64,000 bases of DNA from MPNP01 sp965221445. GTDB taxonomy: Bacteria > Pseudomonadota > Alphaproteobacteria > Rhodobacterales > Rhodobacteraceae. The notes under the pieces are model-generated. The model saw only the letters and a program-made list of their open reading frames with translations, was not told the origin of the DNA and made no database searches. A program made the position numbers and the translations under genes. Where the stretch lies: contig CBDCSF010000013.1 of the NCBI GenBank assembly GCA_965221445.1, positions 248,001 to 312,000 on the forward strand, in the 5' to 3' direction. Shown piece after piece: positions 1 through 8,879 of this stretch (positions are counted from its first letter, which is position 1; every line of letters starts with the position of its first letter).

Positions 1-65
1 TTCAGTTGGAACAATCCTTATCCACTAAATCTGAGATCAAATTAAGGAATACAAAAATCTAAGGT

Positions 66-2522
66 ATGCTTTTTCTATTCAGATGGATTTTCCGGATATT
101 AATGATCTTTATATTTCTGGTCATCGTATCCTTGGGAGTTTTTTATTACTTTGCTTACAAATCCCTGCCGAATTATTCAGGAAGCTATAAAGTTCAGGGA
201 ATCAGTAATCCCGTAGAGATTGTCAGAGCAGAACATAACATTCCCCATATTTTTGGTACCTCAGATAATGATGTGTTTTTTGCCTTAGGTTATGTACATG
301 CCCAAGACAGGCTTTGGCAAATGATTAACTTACGCCGTGTTGCACAAGGGAGATTATCTGAAATCTATGGTGAAGAAACAGTCGAAATTGATGAGTTAAT
401 GCGAAGATTTGACCTTTATGATCTCGCATCAAACTCCCTTCCCTTTCAGGACCAGCAAACACTTGAAGCTCTCCAAGCTTATTCTCATGGGGTAAATACC
501 CAACTCAGCACAGTAAATTCTACCTGGAGAGGCAGAGGGGCACCTGAATTTCTATTATTCAGAACACCCGTCCAACCTTGGACCCCCGTAGACAGTCTTG
601 CCATTATGAACTTACAGGCCGTCAGGTTGGCTTCACATCTCGAAAATGAAATCTTGGGGCAAAGAATTCTTGCCAAGCTAGGTACTGAAAAGCTTAGAAC
701 AATTCTACCTGAGGCTTACAACCCAAACCTTGTTTCTTTTGGTACAAAATCACCTCTTTCGGATGATCTAGAAGAAACTGATGTATCCTTGGGAAACAAT
801 TCGAGTGGATTGTCAATTGGTGATGTTTTTAGATCTGGAGGTGGCTCCAATGCCTGGATAGTTTCTCCCAATAAAACAGTCAATGGCAAAGCTCTAGTGG
901 CAAGCGACCCCCATTTGGGACTGTCAGTTCCTTCTATTTGGTATTTAGCAAGACTTGAATTGTCAAATGGAGGTGTAATTGGTGCTACTATACCAGGAGT
1001 TCCAGCCGTAATTGCAGGAAGATCAGTCAATCTGGCATGGGGTATTACCTATGCAAATATTGATGACCAGGATCTGTATTTCGAAAGATTGGACCCAACC
1101 AATGACAATAGATATTTGACCCCTACAGGTTTCAAGAATTTCCGAAACAGATTATCGCACATTGAAGTAAAAGGGGAGAATTTACCTACAACAATCCAAT
1201 TAAGATGGACTGAAAATGGTCCCGTTATACCAAATAAATTCTACAATTTGAATGCAATTATCCCTGAAGGTCATGTCGCTTCCTTGGCCTGGACGCTTTT
1301 TGAACCCAAAAACACATCTCTTTCAGGAGCAATCGGTGTTATGAAAGCACCGACCCTGGATGAAGGGCTGAGACAGGCTGGTAAGGTTCACTCTCCCGGC
1401 TTGAACTTTTTTATATCCGACGGTGATGACATTGCATATCAAATGGTTGGAAAGGTGCCTTTGAGGAGTTTATTTCATGAAACCGAGGGACGTTTACCCT
1501 CCGCAGGATGGAAATATAGAAATCGATGGATAGGTACAATTCCCTATGAAGAAATGCCCAGGATTATTAATCCCAACAATGGGTATCTAGCCAATACCAA
1601 CAACAAACCTGCTGATCAGGACTATCCGCATCATATCAGTTATCACTGGGGTGATACAAAAAGGATTAAGCGGCTAAATCATATTTTGAATTCCCGGCCT
1701 ATACATACCAAACAGAGTACCATTCAGGCTCAAATAGATATTGTCTCGGAAACAGCACGAACCTTGGTACCATTGTTCAGTAGAAGTATGGGACACTTAA
1801 TTGGTGCCAACCCGGCAGATACACAATCTGAACTAAAAATTAACGCTCTGGGCCTGCTAAATGATTGGATTGGTGATATGGACCAGGATAAAGCCCAACC
1901 ATTAATATATTCACAGTGGCTGGTTTCTATTTTCAGATTGATCGCACAAGATGAGTTAGGGACTATTTTCGAGGAGTATTCATATCCCGATGCCGATTTT
2001 CTGGAAAGGGTATTCAAGGACATAGATGGTGCTTCAGTTTGGTGTGATTTTATACAGACAGAAAGGGTTGAAGATTGTGACTTGATAGCTTCGCTTGCTT
2101 TGGAAGATGCCTTAAGGGCGCTTGTTACCGCCTACGGGGAGGATATAGGATTGTGGAAATGGGGTGAAGCCCATCAGATTAATCATAACCATACCCCTTT
2201 AGGGGCTGCACCGTTACTATCATGGTTAAACATCAGATATCCGGGATCAGGTGGTGAAGACACCCTAAATCGTACATCCCCAGCCGGCGTGTTACCTGAA
2301 ATATTTTCCTCTGATCATGGTGCAGGATACAGGGGGGTTTATGATTTCTCCGATTTGGATTCATCAGAATTCATAATTGCAACCGGCCAAAGCGGACATC
2401 CCCTTTCACAATATTATGATGACCTCAGTTTCCTTTTTGCTCAGAATAAGTATCTCAGAATGTCCTTGAATCCTGAATTGGCCAGATCCAACTCCATCGG
2501 GACCATAATTCTACAACCCTGA
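66..2522 (+). CDS. Membrane-anchored penicillin acylase family (Ntn-hydrolase) protein
   Basis: Member of the penicillin G acylase / acyl-homoserine-lactone acylase family, which cleave amide bonds after autoproteolytic processing into alpha and beta chains. At 818 residues the length is usual. Residues 5-30 form a hydrophobic helix (uncleaved anchor or signal), so the enzyme should act in the periplasm. The hallmark stretch GGGSNAWIV places the N-terminal nucleophile serine at residue 261, and HAQDRLWQM near residue 78 is the conserved alpha-chain motif. The TNNKPA and DHGAGYR stretches also fit the family. The gene stands alone and converges with the choline-type transporter, 8 bp from its end. 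The substrate (beta-lactam, N-acyl-homoserine lactone or another amide) cannot be read from the sequence. The family call is secure. Confidence 0.93.
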   Translation: MLFLFRWIFRILMIFIFLVIVSLGVFYYFAYKSLPNYSGSYKVQGISNPVEIVRAEHNIPHIFGTSDNDVFFALGYVHAQDRLWQMINLRRVAQGRLSEIYGEETVEIDELMRRFDLYDLASNSLPFQDQQTLEALQAYSHGVNTQLSTVNSTWRGRGAPEFLLFRTPVQPWTPVDSLAIMNLQAVRLASHLENEILGQRILAKLGTEKLRTILPEAYNPNLVSFGTKSPLSDDLEETDVSLGNNSSGLSIGDVFRSGGGSNAWIVSPNKTVNGKALVASDPHLGLSVPSIWYLARLELSNGGVIGATIPGVPAVIAGRSVNLAWGITYANIDDQDLYFERLDPTNDNRYLTPTGFKNFRNRLSHIEVKGENLPTTIQLRWTENGPVIPNKFYNLNAIIPEGHVASLAWTLFEPKNTSLSGAIGVMKAPTLDEGLRQAGKVHSPGLNFFISDGDDIAYQMVGKVPLRSLFHETEGRLPSAGWKYRNRWIGTIPYEEMPRIINPNNGYLANTNNKPADQDYPHHISYHWGDTKRIKRLNHILNSRPIHTKQSTIQAQIDIVSETARTLVPLFSRSMGHLIGANPADTQSELKINALGLLNDWIGDMDQDKAQPLIYSQWLVSIFRLIAQDELGTIFEEYSYPDADFLERVFKDIDGASVWCDFIQTERVEDCDLIASLALEDALRALVTAYGEDIGLWKWGEAHQINHNHTPLGAAPLLSWLNIRYPGSGGEDTLNRTSPAGVLPEIFSSDHGAGYRGVYDFSDLDSSEFIIATGQSGHPLSQYYDDLSFLFAQNKYLRMSLNPELARSNSIGTIILQP

Positions 2523-2530
2523 TTGAGGAT

Positions 2531-4498
2531 TTATTGAATACCCAGGATTTTCTTTCGTGAAAAGGACCAGGTAATTATCAAATGGTCAACCATCAATCCA
2601 ATGAAGGAAACTATCAATCCCAAAACCAACCCCTTACCCACATCTGTAAAGGAAAGCGCTCGTTGCATTTCCTGACCCAAATCCTGGGTACCAATAAAGG
2701 CAGCAATAATTACCATAAACAGGGAAAACATCACTGACTGGTTTACACCAACCATAATTGTTGGTATGGCCAATGGAAGCCTAGCCTTGAGCAGAGTTTG
2801 AAGTTTCGTTGCTCCAGACATTTGGGAAGCTTCGATAATTTGGGAATCTACATTCCTTAAGCCCTCAATTGTATAACGGGTCAAGGGCACAGCTGCGAAT
2901 AATACCACGGCACCAATGACTGCGACATCATTTACGCCGAATAGCATAACAACAGGAATAAGGTAAATAAAGCTGGGGAAGGTTTGAAGTGTGTCACAGA
3001 TTAGAAGTACGGTTTTTGAAGACCTGTCTCCAAAACTGGCGAATACTCCTAAAGGAAAACCTATCATCGCTGCAATTATAACTGCAACGGTAACAGTATA
3101 AACCGTTATCATGGTTCGGTCCCACCAACCGGTCATCGCAATAACAGCAAAAAAGGCTGTACAAATCAATGCCGATTTCCACCCCCCTATCCTAAATCCT
3201 ATACAGGCAAGGAGGGCAAGAACAGCTGTAAATGGAACCCAAAGATAAAAATTCCTTAAAGGAATCAATACCCATGTGATCAGGAACCATCTTATCCATT
3301 GGGTTACCGGATCTAGCGTGATTACCAACCAGTCTACCCCAATCTCTATGGGTTCAGAAATTGAAAGCGCTTGATTACGTTTAACCTCATCCAGTATGGG
3401 AATAAATTGTCCTAGAAGGATGAACAGTACGAAAAGGAACAACCAGGAAAAAAGATACTTATGACGTAAAAAAATAGACGTCCCCTTCGGGAAATGTATC
3501 GGCTGTCTTTTAGCCCAGGCCTGGGTACACCGATCAAGTGTAATGGCTATCAGGACAATTGAAATGCCAATTTCAACAGACTTTCCGATCTTTAAGGATT
3601 GCAATAGTTGTAGAAGTTTCTGACCCAAACCGGGCATTCCAATAAAACTTGCTAATACCACCATTGCCAAGCACTGCATGATGACCTGATTAACCCCGAT
3701 CAGGATTTCTGTTCGTGCTGATGGAATTCTGACAAATCTTAATAACTGCCATCCGGTTGATCCAGACATTTTTCCTCCCTCAACGACTTCAGGGGGAACA
3801 CTCCGTAATCCCAACAGAGTCATCCTGATCATAGGGGGAACTGCAAAAATTACTGTTACAATTGCACCTGCCTTGGGACCAACTCCAATAAAAACCACAA
3901 CAGGAATCATATAAGCAAAGTGTGGCATGGTCTGTGCTACATTCAGGATAGGATTCAGGATCCTTTCAAAAATCCTGCTTCGCCATGCTAACGTACCAAG
4001 AATCAATCCGATTAATACTGAAATAGGAGTTGCTACTATGATTACCGAGAGGGTTTCCATTGCCCACTTCCATTGTCCCATTATGGCGATCCATATGAAG
4101 GTACCGCCAGAAATCAGCGACAATCTCCATCCACCCAGGCTATAGCCGACAACAAAAGCAGTAGCAGCGATTGCTGACCATGGAATGGGTCCTATTCTAG
4201 GCCACCGGTGCTTTCCATAAAGCAGATTGGCAGTAACATCCAACAACCATTCGACTCCACCGGAAATAGCTCTTGAGACATGAATCAACCCAAGGTCATC
4301 CCTAATGAAGACAAAAAATGAATTAATCCAATCAGCAAATGGAAAAACCAGAAATTCGGGCGGTCTAGTTAACCCCTCTGGAAATATTCCCTTGGACAGA
4401 GCCAGAACAAGGGTTACTGCAAAAAAAATATAGGTCCAAACTTTATTATTAAATCCGAATAATCCTTCGGAAGTTAAATGGGAATTAACCTGCATCAT
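2531..4498 (-). CDS. Choline/glycine-betaine ABC transporter permease, double-length
   Basis: Inner-membrane permease of a ProW/OpuAB/ChoW-type ABC importer for quaternary amines. At 655 residues it is about twice the size of a typical ProW domain and contains two complete permease modules. Each has the binding-protein-dependent transport signature: one near residues 220-250 (GLRSVPPEVVEGGKMSG) and one near 550-580 (GLRNVDSQIIEASQMSG), each followed by an IMVGVNQ- or EILIGVNQ-type loop. About a dozen membrane helices are visible. The start overlaps the ATPase gene by 14 bp, indicating translational coupling. Substrate specificity (choline, betaine, proline betaine) is inferred from the family only. 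Confidence 0.92.
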   Translation of the reverse strand: MMQVNSHLTSEGLFGFNNKVWTYIFFAVTLVLALSKGIFPEGLTRPPEFLVFPFADWINSFFVFIRDDLGLIHVSRAISGGVEWLLDVTANLLYGKHRWPRIGPIPWSAIAATAFVVGYSLGGWRLSLISGGTFIWIAIMGQWKWAMETLSVIIVATPISVLIGLILGTLAWRSRIFERILNPILNVAQTMPHFAYMIPVVVFIGVGPKAGAIVTVIFAVPPMIRMTLLGLRSVPPEVVEGGKMSGSTGWQLLRFVRIPSARTEILIGVNQVIMQCLAMVVLASFIGMPGLGQKLLQLLQSLKIGKSVEIGISIVLIAITLDRCTQAWAKRQPIHFPKGTSIFLRHKYLFSWLFLFVLFILLGQFIPILDEVKRNQALSISEPIEIGVDWLVITLDPVTQWIRWFLITWVLIPLRNFYLWVPFTAVLALLACIGFRIGGWKSALICTAFFAVIAMTGWWDRTMITVYTVTVAVIIAAMIGFPLGVFASFGDRSSKTVLLICDTLQTFPSFIYLIPVVMLFGVNDVAVIGAVVLFAAVPLTRYTIEGLRNVDSQIIEASQMSGATKLQTLLKARLPLAIPTIMVGVNQSVMFSLFMVIIAAFIGTQDLGQEMQRALSFTDVGKGLVLGLIVSFIGLMVDHLIITWSFSRKKILGIQ

Positions 4499-5528
4499 TG
4501 GGCCCGATAAGCAACTCTAGAGCTTCTTGTCGGTTTAAGAAACCTAAATTAGCTCCTTTGCTATCTTCCACCGGGAAGAAATCAAAATCTTCATTGACCA
4601 GAGTTCTGGCTAGTTCCTGGATAGTCTTGTCTCCAGGTACCGAGAAGTCGGCAATACTGCCTTTTTGGTTCGCTGGAGTTTGGAGCATCCCTTTGGCATG
4701 AACAACCCGAGCCTTTTCAATTTCGAGGGTAAATTTTGAAACATATTCTGTTTCGGGCTTTAAAACTATCTGGTCTGGAGTATCACATTGCTCAATAGCT
4801 CCATCCTTCATGATGGCGATTCGATCAGCCAACCTGATAGCCTCATCAAAATCATGGGTTATAAATACAATGGTTTTGTTCAGCATTTCCTGGAGGCGTA
4901 AAAATTCATCCTGCATTTCACGACGAATAAGTGGGTCCAAGGCAGAAAAAGGTTCATCCAAAAACCAAATATCCGGTTCTATGGCAAGGCTTCGTGCAAT
5001 ACCTACCCGTTGCTGCTGTCCTCCAGAAAGTTCCCTTGGATAATACTCCTCTCTTCCACTAAGCCCTACAAGTTCAATCATTTCAAGAGCTCTTTCACGT
5101 CTCTCGTGAACTCCCTGCCCTCTCATTTCCAGAGGAAACGCTACATTCTCCAACACCGTCCGGTGAGGTAATAGCCCAAAATTCTGAAAAACCATGCCCA
5201 TTTTCTTGCGTCGTAATTGAATGAGCTGGTTCTCGGACATCTTGCCTATGTCCTCGCCATCTACCCATATATTGCCTTTGGTTATATCCAAAAGCCTTGC
5301 AAAACAACGAACCAGGGTTGACTTTCCAGATCCCGAAAGCCCCATGATTACAATCATTTCACCTTTGGAAATTTGAAGTGAAACTTGTCTTACGGCTGTG
5401 ATGTATCCGTCCTTGGCAATCTGCTCATAGGGTGTGTCCTCGGGTATGCTATTCAAATATCCTACTGGATTCTTACCAAAAAGTTTCCAGATATTGTTAC
5501 ATGAAATAACTGGTTTGGAATCTGTCAT
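4485..5528 (-). CDS. Choline/glycine-betaine ABC transporter ATP-binding protein
   Basis: ATPase of the ProV/OpuAA/ChoV family that powers uptake of betaine-like solutes. Walker A is GLSGSGKST near residue 63, the Q-loop lies in VFQNFGLLPH, the ABC signature is LSGGQQQR, Walker B is IWFLDEP, and the switch histidine is in FITHDFDEA. The length, 347 residues, is typical. The C-terminal 70 residues (KTIQELARTL, VEDSKGANLGFLNRQEAL) look like a shortened CBS-type regulatory tail, as in ProV proteins that sense ionic strength. It lies between the binding-protein gene upstream and the permease gene, which it overlaps. Family and role are secure; the exact ligand is not. Confidence 0.94.
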   Translation of the reverse strand: MTDSKPVISCNNIWKLFGKNPVGYLNSIPEDTPYEQIAKDGYITAVRQVSLQISKGEMIVIMGLSGSGKSTLVRCFARLLDITKGNIWVDGEDIGKMSENQLIQLRRKKMGMVFQNFGLLPHRTVLENVAFPLEMRGQGVHERRERALEMIELVGLSGREEYYPRELSGGQQQRVGIARSLAIEPDIWFLDEPFSALDPLIRREMQDEFLRLQEMLNKTIVFITHDFDEAIRLADRIAIMKDGAIEQCDTPDQIVLKPETEYVSKFTLEIEKARVVHAKGMLQTPANQKGSIADFSVPGDKTIQELARTLVNEDFDFFPVEDSKGANLGFLNRQEALELLIGPNDAG

Positions 5529-5702
5529 TTAATACACCCGTACAAAACAAGAACTCTCTGTCTATATTAGACCGATGTGTGGGTATCTACCATAAAATTA
5601 TCTGGCGCTTCAAACCGGTAAAGTTGATATTAGCAAAAAATCACAAAAGGTTAAATGCAACTTTCAAGTTACTGTATTTGTTATAGTTGTGACAAAAATA
5701 TA

Positions 5703-5726
5703 TGCCCGGGTCGTATGACCCAGGCA
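5703..5726 (-). terminator. Hairpin plus U-rich tract between binding-protein and ATPase genes
   Basis: Read on the minus strand, a 10-bp stem (one G-U pair) closes a 4-nt loop and is followed by TATATTTTT. It sits 15 nt beyond the binding-protein stop codon and upstream of the ATPase gene. It probably acts as a partial terminator or 3'-end stabiliser, so that the periplasmic binding protein is made in excess over the membrane complex. This role is inferred from position and structure. Confidence 0.65.
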
Positions 5727-5740
5727 TCAGGTTTAAATCC

Positions 5741-6688
5741 TTACATCAACCAAGGCTTCCAAAGATCTTCGTTTGCAGCCAACCACTCGGTTGCAGCGTC
5801 CTCTGGGTCCAGGCCTTCAACATCAACCAATTTGGCCATTTCTGCAATGTGAGAATTGTCAAGATTGATCCTGGTCAAAACCTTGTAAGCATTGGGCCAT
5901 TTTTCGGGCATTCCATCCCAAGCTGCCTTTTTCAGGTAACCACTGGCTGGATTGCCGCAATCATAGGTTGTTTCCGGGTTAAATCCAACTGCCGGGTCCG
6001 TGTCACAACCCTCTTCCCAAGCTGGGAATTCGACAAATTCACCAGGCCAAACTGCATCAACAAAGTTTGGTGTCCAGTTGAAGATTACAGTTGGTCTATT
6101 GGCTTTCTCTGCCGCATCCAGTTCAGCCCAAAGTGCTGTTGCTGAACCTGCGTTGACCACAACAAAATCCAACCCCATACCTTCGACTCGTTCAGCATCA
6201 TGTTTCAACCAGTCGACAGGACCTCCAAGGAACCTTCCCTTGTCTCCAGTCTCAGGTGTAGCAAATAAGGATGCGCACTCGTTCAAAGCTTCCCAGCTAG
6301 GCAATCCAGGGCAATGTTCTTTGGTCCAATTAGGATACCACCAGTCTTCTCTGGTATAAGCATCATGATCTCCGGCATCATGAATACCACCTTTTTCAAG
6401 AGCGGCGCGGAAGGAATTACCGAAGGCACCTTCCCAGACTTCCAATTCAAGACTGACATCCCCAAGTCGGATAGATTCATAAACAGCCTGACTATCAGTG
6501 GTAATGTATTCTACATTATTACCCATTGATTCAAACATTTGACCAACTGCATAACTCATCACAAGCTGGCTTGACCAGTTATGTAAAGGTATAATGATTG
6601 GATCTGAGGAATCCTCAGCTTTGGCAACACCTGAAGTACCCAAGGCAAAAGCCCCGACCAAGGTGAACAGTTTTAAAATATTTCGCAC
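5741..6688 (-). CDS. Choline/glycine-betaine ABC transporter substrate-binding protein
   Basis: Periplasmic OpuAC/ProX/ChoX-type binding protein of about 315 residues. The N-terminus is a good Sec signal peptide (RNILKLFTLVGAFALG, then GVAKAED with cleavage after AKA). Family features include IIIPLHNWSSQLVMSYAVG near the mature start, the ligand-cage tryptophan region YTREDWWYPNWTKEHCPGL, and VIFNWTPNFVDAVWPGEF. An ATG lies at 6700, but the sequence just after it contains GGAGG, five bases before a GTG at 6688. I chose the GTG because it has a perfect ribosome binding site and gives a cleaner signal peptide. It is first in the minus-strand operon binding protein - ATPase - permease. Ligand identity is inferred. 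Confidence 0.92.
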   Translation of the reverse strand: MRNILKLFTLVGAFALGTSGVAKAEDSSDPIIIPLHNWSSQLVMSYAVGQMFESMGNNVEYITTDSQAVYESIRLGDVSLELEVWEGAFGNSFRAALEKGGIHDAGDHDAYTREDWWYPNWTKEHCPGLPSWEALNECASLFATPETGDKGRFLGGPVDWLKHDAERVEGMGLDFVVVNAGSATALWAELDAAEKANRPTVIFNWTPNFVDAVWPGEFVEFPAWEEGCDTDPAVGFNPETTYDCGNPASGYLKKAAWDGMPEKWPNAYKVLTRINLDNSHIAEMAKLVDVEGLDPEDAATEWLAANEDLWKPWLM

Positions 6689-6980
6689 TAAAACCTCCAT
6701 TTAATACACATTCTTCTCAGATACGAGCAAAGACGAATCTGAGATGATTTTTTAATTAACAGGAACACCAGATTGGAATGCCCCTTTGATTGAAATGTTT
6801 TTGTTGATTTTTTACTGGGGATACAAGCAGGTATTTGGGGTAAAATTGGGAATGGAATTAACTAAATCGTTTACTGCTATGCCCAGAAATATTTCTTTTA
6901 AACCAAAAAAATACCAATTTGGTCACTGAAAAATTTTCCTTGAACAAAGACTCGTATGGATTTTTGGAAAACAGGCTTCT

Positions 6981-7232
6981 TTAAATTGAGTTGTCAAGCA
7001 AATCAGTATCATCTTCAATAATAATATTTTCAGACGGCATGATTGTTGAGATTGCGTGCTTGTAAACCAATTGAACTTGGTGATCTCTTTTTAATAGAAG
7101 GCTGTACCGATCAAACCAGGTGACCGTGCCAGACAATTTCACTCCATTCACTAAGAAAATAGTGACTCCAACCTTTTCTTTCCTGACAGTATTTATAAAG
7201 GCATCTTGAAGTCGGTTTTGTTGGTTTGCCAT
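6981..7232 (-). CDS. hfq: RNA chaperone Hfq
   Basis: Sm-like RNA chaperone that forms hexamers and pairs small RNAs with mRNAs. At 83 residues it is the normal alphaproteobacterial size. Sm1 is visible in VTIFLVNGVKLSGTVTWFD, with the conserved G and D; Sm2 is the YKHAISTIMPS stretch, ending in the YKHA signature. A short acidic C-terminus (IIIEDDTDLLD) follows. It lies downstream of trkH and trkA on the same strand, as in many Alphaproteobacteria, where hflX usually comes next. Here hflX is absent and the choline-type transporter follows. Confidence 0.97.
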   Translation of the reverse strand: MANQQNRLQDAFINTVRKEKVGVTIFLVNGVKLSGTVTWFDRYSLLLKRDHQVQLVYKHAISTIMPSENIIIEDDTDLLDNSI

Positions 7233-7364
7233 AAAACCGAATTCCCTATATTATTTTTTAGTTAATTAACCCTGACCTAAGTATAAATCAAATATAGAGT
7301 ATTGGCAAGATAATTTTTCAGCGTGGTAAGTAAATATTGTTTTGGATTAGTGCAGTACAACGAT

Positions 7365-8879
7365 TTAATTCCTTTTCCAAGTATCACGACCAAAAAAGAA
7401 CATGATTAGGACAATTTCCAATCTCCCAACAACCATTCCAATGGAAATCATTACCTTGGAAAGATAATCCAGATCCACAAAACTGAAACTTCCTGCCAGT
7501 GCAGCTTCGGCTAGCGGACCAGTAGTCGTTATTGCTGCCAGGGATACCGTCATTGCAGTTTCAAAATCCAAACCGACAGCAACGAGGCAAAGTAGAAGCA
7601 CAACAACTGTCACAAAAAACATGGCGAATATCAACCAGGCTTCTTCCCACCCTGATTCCAAATTTCTCAAATTCCAGACCTTCTTATGTAAAACAGCTGA
7701 TGGATACAGGAGATGGAAGATTTCCCTTGCTACATTTTCGAAAAGGATCTTGAGTCTAAAAAGCTTTACACCACCTGAATTTGTTACAACCCCACCTCCA
7801 ATAATAACCAGTGTCAACAAGACCAGATGGGGGAAACCCTGTAAATTATCCCCTGATGAAGCAAACCAATAAGCACTTTCAAACCCTGTGGTAGTAAGAA
7901 AGGAAATGGTTGTAAAAATAACTCCCCAGCAATTTACCAGTATCAGTAATATGCTGTCCTCATTATAGCCTTGGACCAAAGCCTGCCAATCATACAGTAA
8001 ACTTCCCACCAAAACCAGGGCTAGAATCTTGCAAGCAAGACGGATTTCGGAGTCATTATAAAAATCCCTGAGGCCTGGTTTGTACCACATGTAAAATATC
8101 AACAGCCTGGTAATTCCAAACAACAGAAAAAATGCCACGATCATTTCACCCCAGATTCCTGCCTCAAAATCAAAGAACGCCGTGTCTCCTACAATCCCAC
8201 TTGTTGATAGTGTAGACATGGCAAAAATCAAGGAATTCAAAGCCGAACCACTGAATAAGAGCAAAGCCATAAAAAGAATAAATGTAAGCCCTAGATAATA
8301 AGGCAGAAGAATAGAAAATTTCCTGTAGAGTGGTTGTTCCCGGAAAGTAAGCTCCCCCCTGTTTTTTTTAACTGCATCGCCCATACCTGCACCTCGTAAT
8401 CGATAAAACATATTGAACCCAAAATGCTGAATGATAGTTGCTGCCGTAACCCACATCACAAGTCCTCCCATCCAACCAATCATGGCTCGCCAAAGATGGA
8501 TTGAAGGTGGGATTTCATTGACATTCTCAATCAGAGTTGCGCCCGTGGTGGTAAAAGATGAAATGGCCTCGAAATATGAATCGAGAACAGTAAAACTATC
8601 GATCAAGGTATAAAGGGGAACACCTAAAAGAATTGGAGTAATCAAAAATACACTTGTTAACTCAAGCATATCTTTTATCAGGGAGGGCCTGGAGCCCTGG
8701 TTGAGGGTCGCAATAGCAAAGAAAGCCCCGACCAGGGCAACTAGCAGACCTTGGTAGAAAAATACCTGCGACGTATCATGATCATTATTTAGAAGTGCCA
8801 AAAATGCGGGCGCAAACATGGCAACCCCAGATATAACAATTGAAAGTGAAATGAAGCTTATTTTGGGTTTAATAAGCAT
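7365..8879 (-). CDS. trkH: Trk-type potassium uptake protein, membrane subunit TrkH
   Basis: Ion-conducting subunit of the Trk K+ uptake system in the inner membrane, 504 residues. It has the four-fold pore-loop arrangement of the Trk/Ktr/HKT superfamily. The selectivity-filter loops appear as FTTTGATL, MSTLSTSGIV, LTTTGFESA and ITTTGPLAEA, each with a conserved glycine or an equivalent position. About ten hydrophobic helices are present. The start codon overlaps the end of trkA by 11 bp, so the two subunits are coupled. The adjacent trkA supplies the regulatory subunit. The assignment is secure. Confidence 0.95.
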   Translation of the reverse strand: MLIKPKISFISLSIVISGVAMFAPAFLALLNNDHDTSQVFFYQGLLVALVGAFFAIATLNQGSRPSLIKDMLELTSVFLITPILLGVPLYTLIDSFTVLDSYFEAISSFTTTGATLIENVNEIPPSIHLWRAMIGWMGGLVMWVTAATIIQHFGFNMFYRLRGAGMGDAVKKNRGELTFREQPLYRKFSILLPYYLGLTFILFMALLLFSGSALNSLIFAMSTLSTSGIVGDTAFFDFEAGIWGEMIVAFFLLFGITRLLIFYMWYKPGLRDFYNDSEIRLACKILALVLVGSLLYDWQALVQGYNEDSILLILVNCWGVIFTTISFLTTTGFESAYWFASSGDNLQGFPHLVLLTLVIIGGGVVTNSGGVKLFRLKILFENVAREIFHLLYPSAVLHKKVWNLRNLESGWEEAWLIFAMFFVTVVVLLLCLVAVGLDFETAMTVSLAAITTTGPLAEAALAGSFSFVDLDYLSKVMISIGMVVGRLEIVLIMFFFGRDTWKRN

